A stretch of 64,000 nt of DNA, taken from contig NZ_JNWZ01000003.1 in NCBI RefSeq assembly GCF_000716545.1, positions 62,001 through 126,000 of the forward strand. Direction: 5' to 3'. The notes beneath the pieces are model-generated. The model did no database searches. It saw nothing but the letters and a program-made list of their open reading frames with translations, and had not been told where the DNA came from. Origin of the DNA: Kitasatospora phosalacinea (lineage in GTDB: Bacteria; Actinomycetota; Actinomycetes; Streptomycetales; Streptomycetaceae). The position numbers and the translations under genes were made by a program. The stretch's first letter is position 1. Each line of letters begins with the position of its first letter. This document shows positions 50,470-58,099 of the stretch, piece by piece.

Positions 50470-50655
50470 CCCTCGGCCTCCACCACGCCCGGCACGGCCG
50501 CGTCCCCGCCCACCGCCGCTCCGCTCCTACGCCCTGTTGTTCACCGCCGTCACCTTCCGCCTCCGGCTCCTCCTCACCCCGACCGGCCTCCCCGCGGTCT
50601 ACCCCTCCGGCGCCTGGGCCGCCCGGATCGTCGGCCTGGCCGTCGCGGAGCGCTC
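50470..50655 (+). pseudogene. remnant of a DUF2306-type membrane protein C-terminus
   Basis: The plus strand reads HARHGRVPAHRRS in one frame and then RSYALLFTAVTFRLRLLL, GLPAVYPSGAWAARIVGLAVAE in another. These resemble the end of DUF2306 membrane proteins (HRRWMxRSYALxFAAVTLRL, AYxxVAW). The break is a frameshift with loss of about two codons near 50523. No N-terminal part remains. It overlaps the 3' end of the hydrolase gene on the other strand. Confidence 0.5.
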
Positions 50656-51504
50656 CCGCCGCTCTCGGCGCAGGCTCAGCATCGCCTCCGCGACCTCCTC
50701 CTCCGCCGCCGCGGGCAGCGCCGTCGCGGCGTCCAGGACCAGCAGCCGGGCCCCCGGGATCGCGCGGGCGAGCGCCTCGCCGTTGCCGACGGGGAAGAAG
50801 CCGTCGCGGCGGCCGTGGACGACCAGGGCGGGGAGGCCGATGCCGGGCAGGCGTTCGCGCCAGCGGGGGCCGCAGTCGAGCCGGGAGAACACCAGGCCGA
50901 GCTGGTTGGCCGCCTGCACCGGGGGCGCGGTGCCGGGCGTGCGGTCCCAGATCCGGGCGGCGGTGGCCCGGGCGGCGGCCGGGTCGTCGCCGAGGACCTC
51001 CGCGCCGGCCGCGGCGAACCCGGCGACCGCCTCGCGGTCGGACCAGTCGGGCAGCGGACGGGAGAACAGCCGTCCCGTCACCGCCCGGTCGTGGTCGGGC
51101 AGGTCCGCGTCGACCGGGCCGGGGGCGACCGGGCGGGTGCCGACCAGGGTGAGCGCCGAGAACGCGTCCGGGTGGTCGAGCGCGGCCACCTGCGCGACCA
51201 TCCCGCCGACGCCGATCCCGGCGAGGTGCGCGGGGCCCCCGCCGAGCGCCCCGGCGAGGGCCGCCGCGTCGGCGGCGAGGGTGCGCAGCGTGTAGCCGGG
51301 CGCCTCCGGATCACCGGTCGCCGACTCCCCGCTGTCGCGCAGGTCGTAGCGCACCGCGCGGCGGCCGCCGGCGGCGAGGCGTTCGCACAGGGCGTCCGGC
51401 CAGGAGAGCATCGTCGGCCCGCCCGCGAGCAGGACGAGCGGGGCGTCCTCGTCGCCGAACGACTCCGTTCCCAGGGTGGTGCCGTTGACGTGGATTCGTG
51501 TCAT
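50599..51504 (-). CDS. alpha/beta hydrolase fold protein lacking the nucleophile Ser (RdmC-like)
   Basis: 301 residues. It resembles aclacinomycin methylesterase RdmC-type hydrolases: VLLAGGPTMLSWPDALCERLAAGG, VRYDLRDSGES, LAADAAALAGALG. At the nucleophile elbow, where relatives have GxSxGG, it reads GIGVGG, so Ser is Gly. Near the end, where relatives have GHDLP or similar, it reads LDAATALPAA without His. The acid Asp (GRRDGFFP) is kept. The last 17 residues run antisense through the DUF2306 remnant and were probably acquired when the junction formed. A non-enzymatic or decaying protein is the likely reading. Confidence 0.75.
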   Translation of the reverse strand: MTRIHVNGTTLGTESFGDEDAPLVLLAGGPTMLSWPDALCERLAAGGRRAVRYDLRDSGESATGDPEAPGYTLRTLAADAAALAGALGGGPAHLAGIGVGGMVAQVAALDHPDAFSALTLVGTRPVAPGPVDADLPDHDRAVTGRLFSRPLPDWSDREAVAGFAAAGAEVLGDDPAAARATAARIWDRTPGTAPPVQAANQLGLVFSRLDCGPRWRERLPGIGLPALVVHGRRDGFFPVGNGEALARAIPGARLLVLDAATALPAAAEEEVAEAMLSLRRERRERSATARPTIRAAQAPEG

Positions 51505-51620
51505 GTCGGGTTGGACGGGGTCCGGTGCCGGAACTCATCGGCGGGCGGGCGGGTGTCGGGAGGGCGCGACATCAGGGGCCCGGGGAGCGGCGGGGCCCGG
51601 GCTCCCGGGTGCGCACCCCG

Positions 51621-52787
51621 CTACGGCTTCCTCCGCCGGAGGGCGAGTGCGGCGAGGGGCGGGGTCGCGGCGAGCAGGAGGCAGGTGGAGAGGGGGAGGT
51701 GGGTGAGGAGGGTGCCGGTGAGGGCGGTGGCGGTGGAACTGCCGGCGTTGAAGGAGGTGTTGACCCAGGCTCCGGCGCGGGTGCGTTCGGCGGGGGCGGC
51801 GAGTTCGTCGGTGAGGAGGTAGGCGGTGGTGAGGGTGGGGGCCACGGCGAGGCCGGCCAGGGCGGCGACGGCGGTGAGGGCCGGGAGGGTGGGGGCGAAC
51901 GCGGCGAGGGCGAGCGCGGTGGCGAGGGCGGCGGTCAAGGCGGTGAGCCGGGTGGTGACGGGGGCGCGCCAGTCGACCGCGCCGAGGGCGAGCCCGCCCG
52001 TCGCGCTGCCGGCGGCCAGCGCGGCTTCGACCCAGGCGACGTCCGCGGGGCGGCCGTGGCGGCCGGCGAAGACCACCGCGAGCAGGGAGAACGCGGCGAG
52101 GCCCGCGCCGGCGCCGGCCGCGGCGGCGAGGGGTTGGCGGGCCCGGCCGAGCAGGTGGCGGGTGCCGGAGCGGGGCGACGGGGCCGCCTCGGAGGCCGGT
52201 ACGGGCACGGCGACGGCCGCCAGGGCGAGCGTTCCACCGAGGGCGAGGGCCGCGCTGAGCAGCACTCCGGTGGCGGGGCGGGCGACGGTGGCGAGCAGGC
52301 CGGCCAGCAGCGGGCCGGTGACGTAGAGGAGTTCCTCGGCGACGGTGTCCAGGCTGTAGGCGCGGCGGCGCAGTCCGGGGTCGGTGGCGAGGATGCTCCA
52401 CTGGGCCCGGGTGACCGGTCCGAGCGGCGGGGCGAGGACGCCGGCGGCGGCCGCCAGCACCAGCAGCAGCCCGTACGGGGTGCCGGGGCGCCAGGTGGCG
52501 GCGGTCAGGGCGAGCAGGACGGCCGCGTAGCCGACGGCCATCGGGGGCAGGGTCCGCCGGGGCCCGTACCGGTCGACCAGGCCGGCCCGGGTCGGGAACA
52601 GCAGGACGCCGACCGCGGAGAACACCGCCATCACCCAGCCGGCCCGGGCGTACGAGCCGGTGGCGTCGGTGGTGGCGAGCAGCAGGGAGAGCGAGACGGT
52701 GCCGTAGGAGAGGCGGCCGAGCAGGGCGGCGGGGATCAGCCGGGCGGCGCCGGGAGCGCGCAGCACGGCCAGGTAGGACGCGGACAT
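51621..52787 (-). CDS. MFS transporter, probable drug/metabolite exporter
   Basis: 388 residues with 12 hydrophobic segments. YLAVLRAPGAARLIPAALLGRLSYG at the N-terminus, the first-loop AGLVDRYGPRRTLP motif (variant of motif A) and a GAVDWRAP second-half counterpart. No substrate can be named. The start ATG follows GAGG, which overlaps the stop of a 31-codon Arg-rich upstream ORF. The promoter and two upstream ORFs are within 160 nt, a layout suited to translation-dependent induction by an antibiotic or by amino acid state. Confidence 0.85.
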   Translation of the reverse strand: MSASYLAVLRAPGAARLIPAALLGRLSYGTVSLSLLLATTDATGSYARAGWVMAVFSAVGVLLFPTRAGLVDRYGPRRTLPPMAVGYAAVLLALTAATWRPGTPYGLLLVLAAAAGVLAPPLGPVTRAQWSILATDPGLRRRAYSLDTVAEELLYVTGPLLAGLLATVARPATGVLLSAALALGGTLALAAVAVPVPASEAAPSPRSGTRHLLGRARQPLAAAAGAGAGLAAFSLLAVVFAGRHGRPADVAWVEAALAAGSATGGLALGAVDWRAPVTTRLTALTAALATALALAAFAPTLPALTAVAALAGLAVAPTLTTAYLLTDELAAPAERTRAGAWVNTSFNAGSSTATALTGTLLTHLPLSTCLLLAATPPLAALALRRRKP

Positions 52788-52803
52788 GACGGAGTGGGGT
52801 TCC

Positions 52804-52899
52804 TCAACGGTGGCGGCGCGCGGCGCGCCGGTGGACGGGGACGCCGGAGCGACCGCGGCGCCGGTTGCGGCGGGCGGTCGCGGTGCGGGTCCTAGTCAC
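52804..52899 (-). CDS. Arg-rich upstream ORF of the MFS gene
   Basis: 31 codons from a GTG at 52899 that overlaps the last codons of the six-codon ORF upstream. It reads VTRTRTATARRNRRRGRSGV and continues Arg/His-rich to a stop at 52804-52806. The stop TGA is part of the TGAGGA ribosome site of the transporter, so translation of this ORF would affect initiation at 52787. Confidence 0.5.
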   Translation of the reverse strand: MTRTRTATARRNRRRGRSGVPVHRRAARRHR

Positions 52900-52912
52900 G
52901 GGTGAGGAACAT
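52892..52912 (-). CDS. leaderless six-codon upstream ORF of the MFS gene
   Basis: ATG at 52912 reads MFLTRD and stops. It sits 7-8 nt after the -10 element, so the transcript probably starts at or next to the A of this ATG. A GTG inside its fifth and sixth codons opens the next upstream ORF. Confidence 0.5.
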   Translation of the reverse strand: MFLTRD

Positions 52913-52919
52913 GCCGGGC

Positions 52920-52950
52920 ATGCTAACGCGGCGGTGCGCGGCGGCGTCAA
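52920..52950 (-). promoter_or_regulatory. promoter of the MFS leader region
   Basis: Minus strand TTGACG (52950-52945), 19-nt spacer, TAGCAT (52925-52920); the TTGACG contains the stop codon of the conservon GTPase gene. Predicted transcription start about 52912. Confidence 0.6.
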
Positions 52951-53540
52951 CTCCTCGCCTGGGCCAGCACCCGGGCCGCGTGGACCTTTCCGGCGTGTTC
53001 GACCAGGCTGATCAGGACGTCCTTGCCGGAGGCGCGTTCGCGGGCGTCGCAGAGCACCACGGGGGTGGCGGGGTCGAGGTCGAGTGCCCTGGAGACGTCC
53101 TCGGGGCGGAAGGTGCGGCTGCCCTCGAAGCGGTTGACGGCGACCACGAAGGGGATGCCGCGGTGCTCGAAGAAGTCGACGGCGGGGAAGCAGTCGGTGA
53201 GGCGGCGGGTGTCGGCGAGGACGACGGCGCCGAGGGCGCCCTGGGCGAGTTCGTCCCAGAGGAACCAGAAGCGGTCCTGGCCGGGGGTGCCGAAGAGGTA
53301 GACGGACAGGCCCTCGCGGATGGTGATCCGGCCGAAGTCCATGGCGACGGTGGTGGTGGTCTTGCGTTCGACGCCGCCGAGGTCGTCGACGTGGGTGCCG
53401 GCCGCGGTGAGCTGCTCCTCGGTGCGCAGGGGTTTGATCTCGCTGACCGCCCCGACCAGGGTGGTCTTGCCGACGCCGAAGCCCCCGGCGACCAGGATCT
53501 TCAGGGCGAGGTCGGTGCTGTCAGAGGGCGCGAAGCCCAT
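52947..53540 (-). CDS. cvnD: conservon GTPase (CvnD-type), conservon 2
   Basis: 197 residues. P-loop GGFGVGKTT near residues 19-27, TTTVAMDFGRITI, YLFGTPGQDRFWFLWDEL and VVAVNRFEG as guanine-recognition region. Closely related to the GTPase at 8886-9494 over the core but with different N- and C-termini. It starts 20 nt inside the DUF742 gene, the same overlap as in conservon 1. Last gene of conservon 2; its stop codon lies within the next promoter. Confidence 0.92.
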   Translation of the reverse strand: MGFAPSDSTDLALKILVAGGFGVGKTTLVGAVSEIKPLRTEEQLTAAGTHVDDLGGVERKTTTTVAMDFGRITIREGLSVYLFGTPGQDRFWFLWDELAQGALGAVVLADTRRLTDCFPAVDFFEHRGIPFVVAVNRFEGSRTFRPEDVSRALDLDPATPVVLCDARERASGKDVLISLVEHAGKVHAARVLAQARS

Positions 53541-53946
53541 GGATGACCTCCTGGAGGATGTGTTCGTGCGGGAGCAGGGCCGGCGGGACGGGGCGGCTGA
53601 CCCGGATGTGCTCGCCGTCGAGGAGGTCGCCGAGCAGGACCCGGACCACGCCGAGCGGCAGGTCGAGGTCGGCGGCGATCTCGGCGACGGACAGGGCGTT
53701 GCCCCGGCAGATCTCCAGGATGGCGACCTGCTCGGGGCCGACCGGCAGCACGGTCGGGTCGGGGACGTCGGTGACGACCAGGGCGATCAGGTCGAAGGGC
53801 TGGCCGGGGCGGGTGCGGCCCTTGGTGAGGGCGTAGGGGCGGACCATCGGCCCGGCGTCCTCGTCGTACCACTGGACGGGGCGGTCCGGCGGCGGCGGGT
53901 AGCCGAACGGGGTGCCGGGCAGGTACTCCCGGGGCGGGTAGGCCAT
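53521..53946 (-). CDS. cvnC: DUF742 protein (CvnC-type), conservon 2
   Basis: 141 residues. The conserved core reads VQWYDEDAGPMVRPYALTKGRT, ILEICRGNALSVAEIAADLDLPLGVVRVLLGDLLDGEHI and ends LQEVIHGLRAL. It lacks the long acidic N-terminus of its counterpart at 9475-9999. It follows cvnB with a 39-nt gap rather than an overlap. Confidence 0.9.
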   Translation of the reverse strand: MAYPPREYLPGTPFGYPPPPDRPVQWYDEDAGPMVRPYALTKGRTRPGQPFDLIALVVTDVPDPTVLPVGPEQVAILEICRGNALSVAEIAADLDLPLGVVRVLLGDLLDGEHIRVSRPVPPALLPHEHILQEVIHGLRAL

Positions 53947-53985
53947 CGGCGGACTCCCCCTTCTGGTACGGGGTTTCGGGGCGGA

Positions 53986-54387
53986 CTAGTAACCGCGCGG
54001 GGCGGCGTGCAGGTGCTCGCCGACGCGGCGGACCAGGCGGGCCATCTCGTAGGCGACCAGGCCCAGGTCGGCGTCGGGTTCGGCGAAGACGGCCAGGCAG
54101 GAGCCCTGCCCGGCGGCCGCGACGAACAGGTAGCCGTGTTCCAACTCGACCATGGTCTGGCGGACTTGGCCCGCCTCAAAGTGGCGCCCGGCACCCTTGG
54201 CCAGGCTGTGGAAGCCGGAGGCGACGGCGGCCAGGTGTTCGGCGTCCTCGCGCCCGAGGCCGGTGGAGTTGCCCATCGGCAGGCCGTCGGCGGAGAGCAT
54301 GACGGCGAACCTGACCCGGGCCGTCCTGGCCACCAACTCGTCCAGGAGCCAGTTGAGTTCGCCGCTCTGGCGGGTGGTTCCGATCAT
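53986..54387 (-). CDS. cvnB: roadblock/LC7 protein (CvnB-type), conservon 2
   Basis: 133 residues: LNWLLDELVARTARVRFAVMLSADGLPMG (in part), REDAEHLAAVASGFHSLAKGAG and QTMVELEHGYLFVAAAGQGSCLAVF. Very similar to the protein at 9996-10415. The ATG overlaps the CvnA stop by 4 nt. It should bridge the membrane sensor and the GTPase. Confidence 0.92.
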   Translation of the reverse strand: MIGTTRQSGELNWLLDELVARTARVRFAVMLSADGLPMGNSTGLGREDAEHLAAVASGFHSLAKGAGRHFEAGQVRQTMVELEHGYLFVAAAGQGSCLAVFAEPDADLGLVAYEMARLVRRVGEHLHAAPRGY

Positions 54388-56909
54388 CGGGCGCGGTCTC
54401 CTCGGTCGTAGGGGTCGGAGGGGGTGTTGTCGTCCGGTCCGGGGCCCCGGCCGCGCTGCCAGCCCTGCTGGAAGGCGGTCATCGCGGAGCGGGCCTGTTC
54501 GGGGTCCCGGTCGGCGGGTTCGGCGGGGCGCAGTCCGGGGCGGGGCGGTTCGGGGGTTTCGCGCAGTTGCGGGGCGAGGCTGGCCTGCCGCACCCGGCGC
54601 GGGAGTTCGTCCTCCTGCTCGGCGGGCACGGCCGTCGAGGGCAGGGCCTGCACGGGCGGCGGCGCGGGGACCGGGCGCGGCACGGGGGCGGGAGCCGGGC
54701 GCGGCACGGGGGCCGGGACCGGGGCCGGGGCGGAGCGCGGGGCGGGCGGCAACTGGCGGGCGCCGGGCGGGAGTCCGGTGCCGGCGGCCGGAGCGGTCAC
54801 GGCGGCCACGGCACCCGCGCCGACGGCCGGTTCCCGTTCCTCCGGCCGGAGTTCGGCCTCGCGCTGGTCGAGCAGGTCGGTGGGCAGCAGCACGATCGCG
54901 GTGGTGCCGCCGTACGCGGAGGGGCGCAGCGAGACCTTGACGCCGTGCCGCTTGGCGAGGCGGCTGACCACGAACAGGCCGAGGCGGTCGCTGTCGAAGA
55001 GGTCGACCTGTTCGCTGGCGTCTATCCGCCGGTTGGCGTCGGCGAGCGCTTCGGGGCCCATGCCCAGGCCGCGGTCCTCGATCTCCAGGGCGTAGCCGTT
55101 GCCGACCGCCTCGCCGCGGATCTGGACCTTGGTGTGCGGGGGCGAGAACCCGGTGGCGTTCTCGACGAGTTCGGCGACCAGGTGGGTGAGGTCGGCGACG
55201 GCGGGGCCGGTGACGGCGGCGTACGGGAGGCGGTGGACGTCGACCCGGGCGTACTCCTCGACCTCGGCGACGGCGGCCCGGACCACGTCGGTGAGCGGGA
55301 CGGGCTTGCGCCAGGCGCGGCCGGGGGCGGCGCCGGAGAGGATGATCAGGCCCTCGGCGTGGCGGCGCATCCGGGTGGTGAGGTGGTCGAGCTTGAACAG
55401 GTCGTCGAGTTCGGCCGGGTCCTCGGTGCGGCGCTCCATGGCGTCCAGCAGGGTGAGCTGGCGGTGCACCAGGACCTGGCTGCGGCGGGCCAGGTTGACG
55501 AACACGCCGGAGACGCCGGAGAGCACTTCGGCGCGTTCGACGGCGGCGGTGACGGCGGCCCGCTGGACGGTGTCGAGGGCGTGGTGGACCTGGCCGATCT
55601 CGTCGCCGCCGTGGTCGCGCGGCGGCACCTCGGCGTCCACGTCGACCTCCTCGCCGGCCCGCAACCTGCGCATGGTGGCGGGGAGTTTGCGTCCGGCGAG
55701 TTCGAGTGCGGAGTTGCGCAGGGCGTGCAGTTCGGCGACCAGGCCGCGGCCGATCTGGACCGAGATCAGCAGCGAGGCGAGGACGGCGACCAGGCCGAGC
55801 AGCACGGTGGCGCCGGAGGTGCTGAACAGGCCCAGCGCGTACGGGTTCGCGCGTTCGGCGGCGGCCGCGCCGGCCTGCCGTTCGACCCCGGCCAGGGCGG
55901 GCGCGACGGCGTCGGCGGCGGCGGCCCAGCGGGTGTCCAGGACGGCGTGCAGGGCGGTGGCCGGGTCGGGGGCGTTCAGCAACTGCTCCTCGTAGCGGCG
56001 CAGTTCCTGGTACTCGGGGCTGCCGGTGACGGCGGCGAGCGCGGTGCGGTCGGCGGGGCGCAGGTCGGGGGCGGCGGTCCGCTCGAACTGGGTGCGGGCG
56101 TAGCCGGCCTGGACGATCTGCCGGTACTGCCCGTCGGTGAGCCGGCCGACGCGCTGGGCGGCGCGCAACAGGGTGTCCTCGCGGGCGAGTTGCTCCCGGG
56201 AGCGGGCGAATTCGAGCAGGACGCGGGCGTCGGCGGCGACCCGGTGGTCCTGGAGCGCGGTGAGCGAGCCGGTGGCGGCGAGCGCGTCGTCGACGGCGGC
56301 GGTGTAGACGGTGTAGGCGTCGTCCCAGGTGACGGAACGTTCCAGCAGTTTGGCGCGCAGCGCGGGCAGGGCGCCGACGACGCGGCCGAGGGTGTCGAGG
56401 CGGTCGGCGGCCTCGGGGCCGAGCCCTTCGGCGTCGGCGCGGTTGTAGCCGGGGGCGAGGGTGAGCGGGGCGGCGGCCCGGTCGGTGTCCTGGGCGGCGG
56501 TGCGCAGGGCGGCCTCCCGGTCGGGGCCGGGGGCGGCGAGGTACTGGCCGGCGGCGGCGCGCTCGGCCTGCAGGGCGGCGGTGGTGCGGTCGAGCGGGGT
56601 GCGCAGGGTGGCGTCGACGTTCTTGATCCGCAGCAGGTCCCAGACGTCGCCGGCGGCGGTGACGGTGGCGAACGCCCACAGGGCCATCACGGACACCACG
56701 GGGACCATCAGCACGGCGACGATCCGGGCCCGGACGGTACGGGGGCGCAGGCCGACCCGGGCGGGGGCCGGGACGAAGACCGGCGTCTCGTCGGCGGGCG
56801 GTCCGGCGTGGGCGCCGCGCCGGGGTGCGCCGGGCCTGGTGCGGGCCGGGCCGCGCGGGGTGCTGGGGGCGGGCGGTCCGCTGCGGGAGGTGCCTCGGCT
56901 TGCGCGCAT
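54384..56909 (-). CDS. cvnA: conservon sensor histidine-kinase-like protein (CvnA-type), conservon 2
   Basis: 841 residues. About 55 basic/Pro-rich N-terminal residues precede the first membrane helix (IVAVLMVPVVSVMALWAFATV, near 62-84). A helical sensor region follows, a second helix near 370-395, HAMP-like segment, the NLARRSQVLVHRQLTLLDAME helix and the HATPase-type domain with ELVENATGFS, IEDRGLGMG and DRLGLFVVSRLAKRHG. A Pro-rich C-terminal tail ends the protein. The sensor half differs from that of conservon 1 much more than the kinase half, implying another signal. Confidence 0.92.
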   Translation of the reverse strand: MRASRGTSRSGPPAPSTPRGPARTRPGAPRRGAHAGPPADETPVFVPAPARVGLRPRTVRARIVAVLMVPVVSVMALWAFATVTAAGDVWDLLRIKNVDATLRTPLDRTTAALQAERAAAGQYLAAPGPDREAALRTAAQDTDRAAAPLTLAPGYNRADAEGLGPEAADRLDTLGRVVGALPALRAKLLERSVTWDDAYTVYTAAVDDALAATGSLTALQDHRVAADARVLLEFARSREQLAREDTLLRAAQRVGRLTDGQYRQIVQAGYARTQFERTAAPDLRPADRTALAAVTGSPEYQELRRYEEQLLNAPDPATALHAVLDTRWAAAADAVAPALAGVERQAGAAAAERANPYALGLFSTSGATVLLGLVAVLASLLISVQIGRGLVAELHALRNSALELAGRKLPATMRRLRAGEEVDVDAEVPPRDHGGDEIGQVHHALDTVQRAAVTAAVERAEVLSGVSGVFVNLARRSQVLVHRQLTLLDAMERRTEDPAELDDLFKLDHLTTRMRRHAEGLIILSGAAPGRAWRKPVPLTDVVRAAVAEVEEYARVDVHRLPYAAVTGPAVADLTHLVAELVENATGFSPPHTKVQIRGEAVGNGYALEIEDRGLGMGPEALADANRRIDASEQVDLFDSDRLGLFVVSRLAKRHGVKVSLRPSAYGGTTAIVLLPTDLLDQREAELRPEEREPAVGAGAVAAVTAPAAGTGLPPGARQLPPAPRSAPAPVPAPVPRPAPAPVPRPVPAPPPVQALPSTAVPAEQEDELPRRVRQASLAPQLRETPEPPRPGLRPAEPADRDPEQARSAMTAFQQGWQRGRGPGPDDNTPSDPYDRGDRAR

Positions 56910-57018
56910 GGGTGTGGCGGCCTTTCGGGCTACGGGTCGTCGGGGCGGGGGCGGCGGCGGTCGTACGGGCCCGTGGGCGGGCGGCCCGCCGGGCGGCCGG
57001 GGTCGGGCGGGCCGGGGT

Positions 57019-57801
57019 TCAGGCGGCGCGGCCGAGGTCCTCGACGGCGAGTTCGCCGGCCTCGCGGTAGGCGGCGCGTTCCTGCGCGGTCGGGGAGAGC
57101 GCGACGAAGGCGGAGGTGAGGAAGAGGAAGGAGCCGAGTCCGACGGCGAGCGGGAAGACGAACTGCATGGGGGTGGCGCCGCCGAGGCCGGTGCGGGCGG
57201 GTTCCATGTGGACGTGGACGGCCGCCATGCCGGTGTAGTGCATGCAGCTGACGGCGACGCCCATGACCAGCGCGGCCGCGGCGGCGGCGTACACGTTGCG
57301 GATGGTGACGGCGGCCCAGAGCGCGGCGGTGGCGGCGCCGACGGCGATCAGCACGGACAGCGCGACGGTGCCGGCCTGGTAGCGCAGTTCGCCGTGGATG
57401 CGGACGGCGGACATCCCGAGGTAGTGCATCGCGGCGACGCCGACGCCGGTGGTGAGGCCGCCGAGCAGCAGGCTGCGGCCGCGGTGGCGGCCGTAGCCGA
57501 CCACGAACACGCCGAGGCCGACCACGGCGACGGCGACCAGCAGGCTGAGGACGGTCAGCGGGACGTCGTAGCGCAGGTCGGTGCCGTCGACGGTGAAGCC
57601 GAACATGGCGACGAAGTGCATCGTCCAGATGCCGGAGCCGATCGCGGCGGCGGCGGTGAGCAGCCAGTTGCGCCGGGAGGCGCCGGTGGCGGACAGCGCG
57701 CGCAGGGTGCAGCGCAGTCCGAGGGCGGCGCCGACGCAGGCCATCGCGTAGGAGAACAGCGGCGTGAGCCAGCCGAAGCTGAAGTGGTCCATCGATCCCA
57801 T
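57019..57801 (-). CDS. MHYT-domain integral membrane sensor
   Basis: 260 residues from the ATG at 57801 with GGGAGG upstream. Seven membrane helices with three MHYT-type motifs: MHFVAMFGF, MHYLGMSAV and MHYTGMAAV. MHYT domains are thought to bind copper and sense O2, CO or NO. There is no attached output domain; the cytoplasmic tail is about 30 residues. The gene lies 109 nt ahead of cvnA on the same strand and may be co-transcribed, so it could feed a signal to conservon 2. Confidence 0.9.
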   Translation of the reverse strand: MGSMDHFSFGWLTPLFSYAMACVGAALGLRCTLRALSATGASRRNWLLTAAAAIGSGIWTMHFVAMFGFTVDGTDLRYDVPLTVLSLLVAVAVVGLGVFVVGYGRHRGRSLLLGGLTTGVGVAAMHYLGMSAVRIHGELRYQAGTVALSVLIAVGAATAALWAAVTIRNVYAAAAAALVMGVAVSCMHYTGMAAVHVHMEPARTGLGGATPMQFVFPLAVGLGSFLFLTSAFVALSPTAQERAAYREAGELAVEDLGRAA

Positions 57802-58057
57802 CTGGTGCCTCCCGCGAGAGGTGTCTGCCGCTCGCCCGTGCTCTTGTCTTCCAGGGACCGTGGACGCTACCCAGAGCTGATGAATGGTCACCGGAAGATG
57901 TGAAAAGCACCCCGCACCACGGGGGTTGTGTGCTCGAATGGTCCGGCGGCGTGTGCCCGCCCGGACGCTGATGGGCCTGGTCGCCCTGAGCGAGGTGCGC
58001 AGGCTCCCGCGCCACCCGCACCCACCGGCCGGCCGGGGTGACGACGGCCCGGAGACC

Positions 58058-58088
58058 GGGACGGCCCGCCCACCGGGCGGGCCGTCCC
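58058..58088 (-). terminator. 13-bp stem hairpin after the P450 gene
   Basis: GGGACGGCCCGCC at 58058-58070 pairs exactly with 58076-58088 around a 5-nt loop, 12 nt downstream of the P450 stop codon. Confidence 0.85.
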
Positions 58089-58099
58089 CGCTGCCGCGG

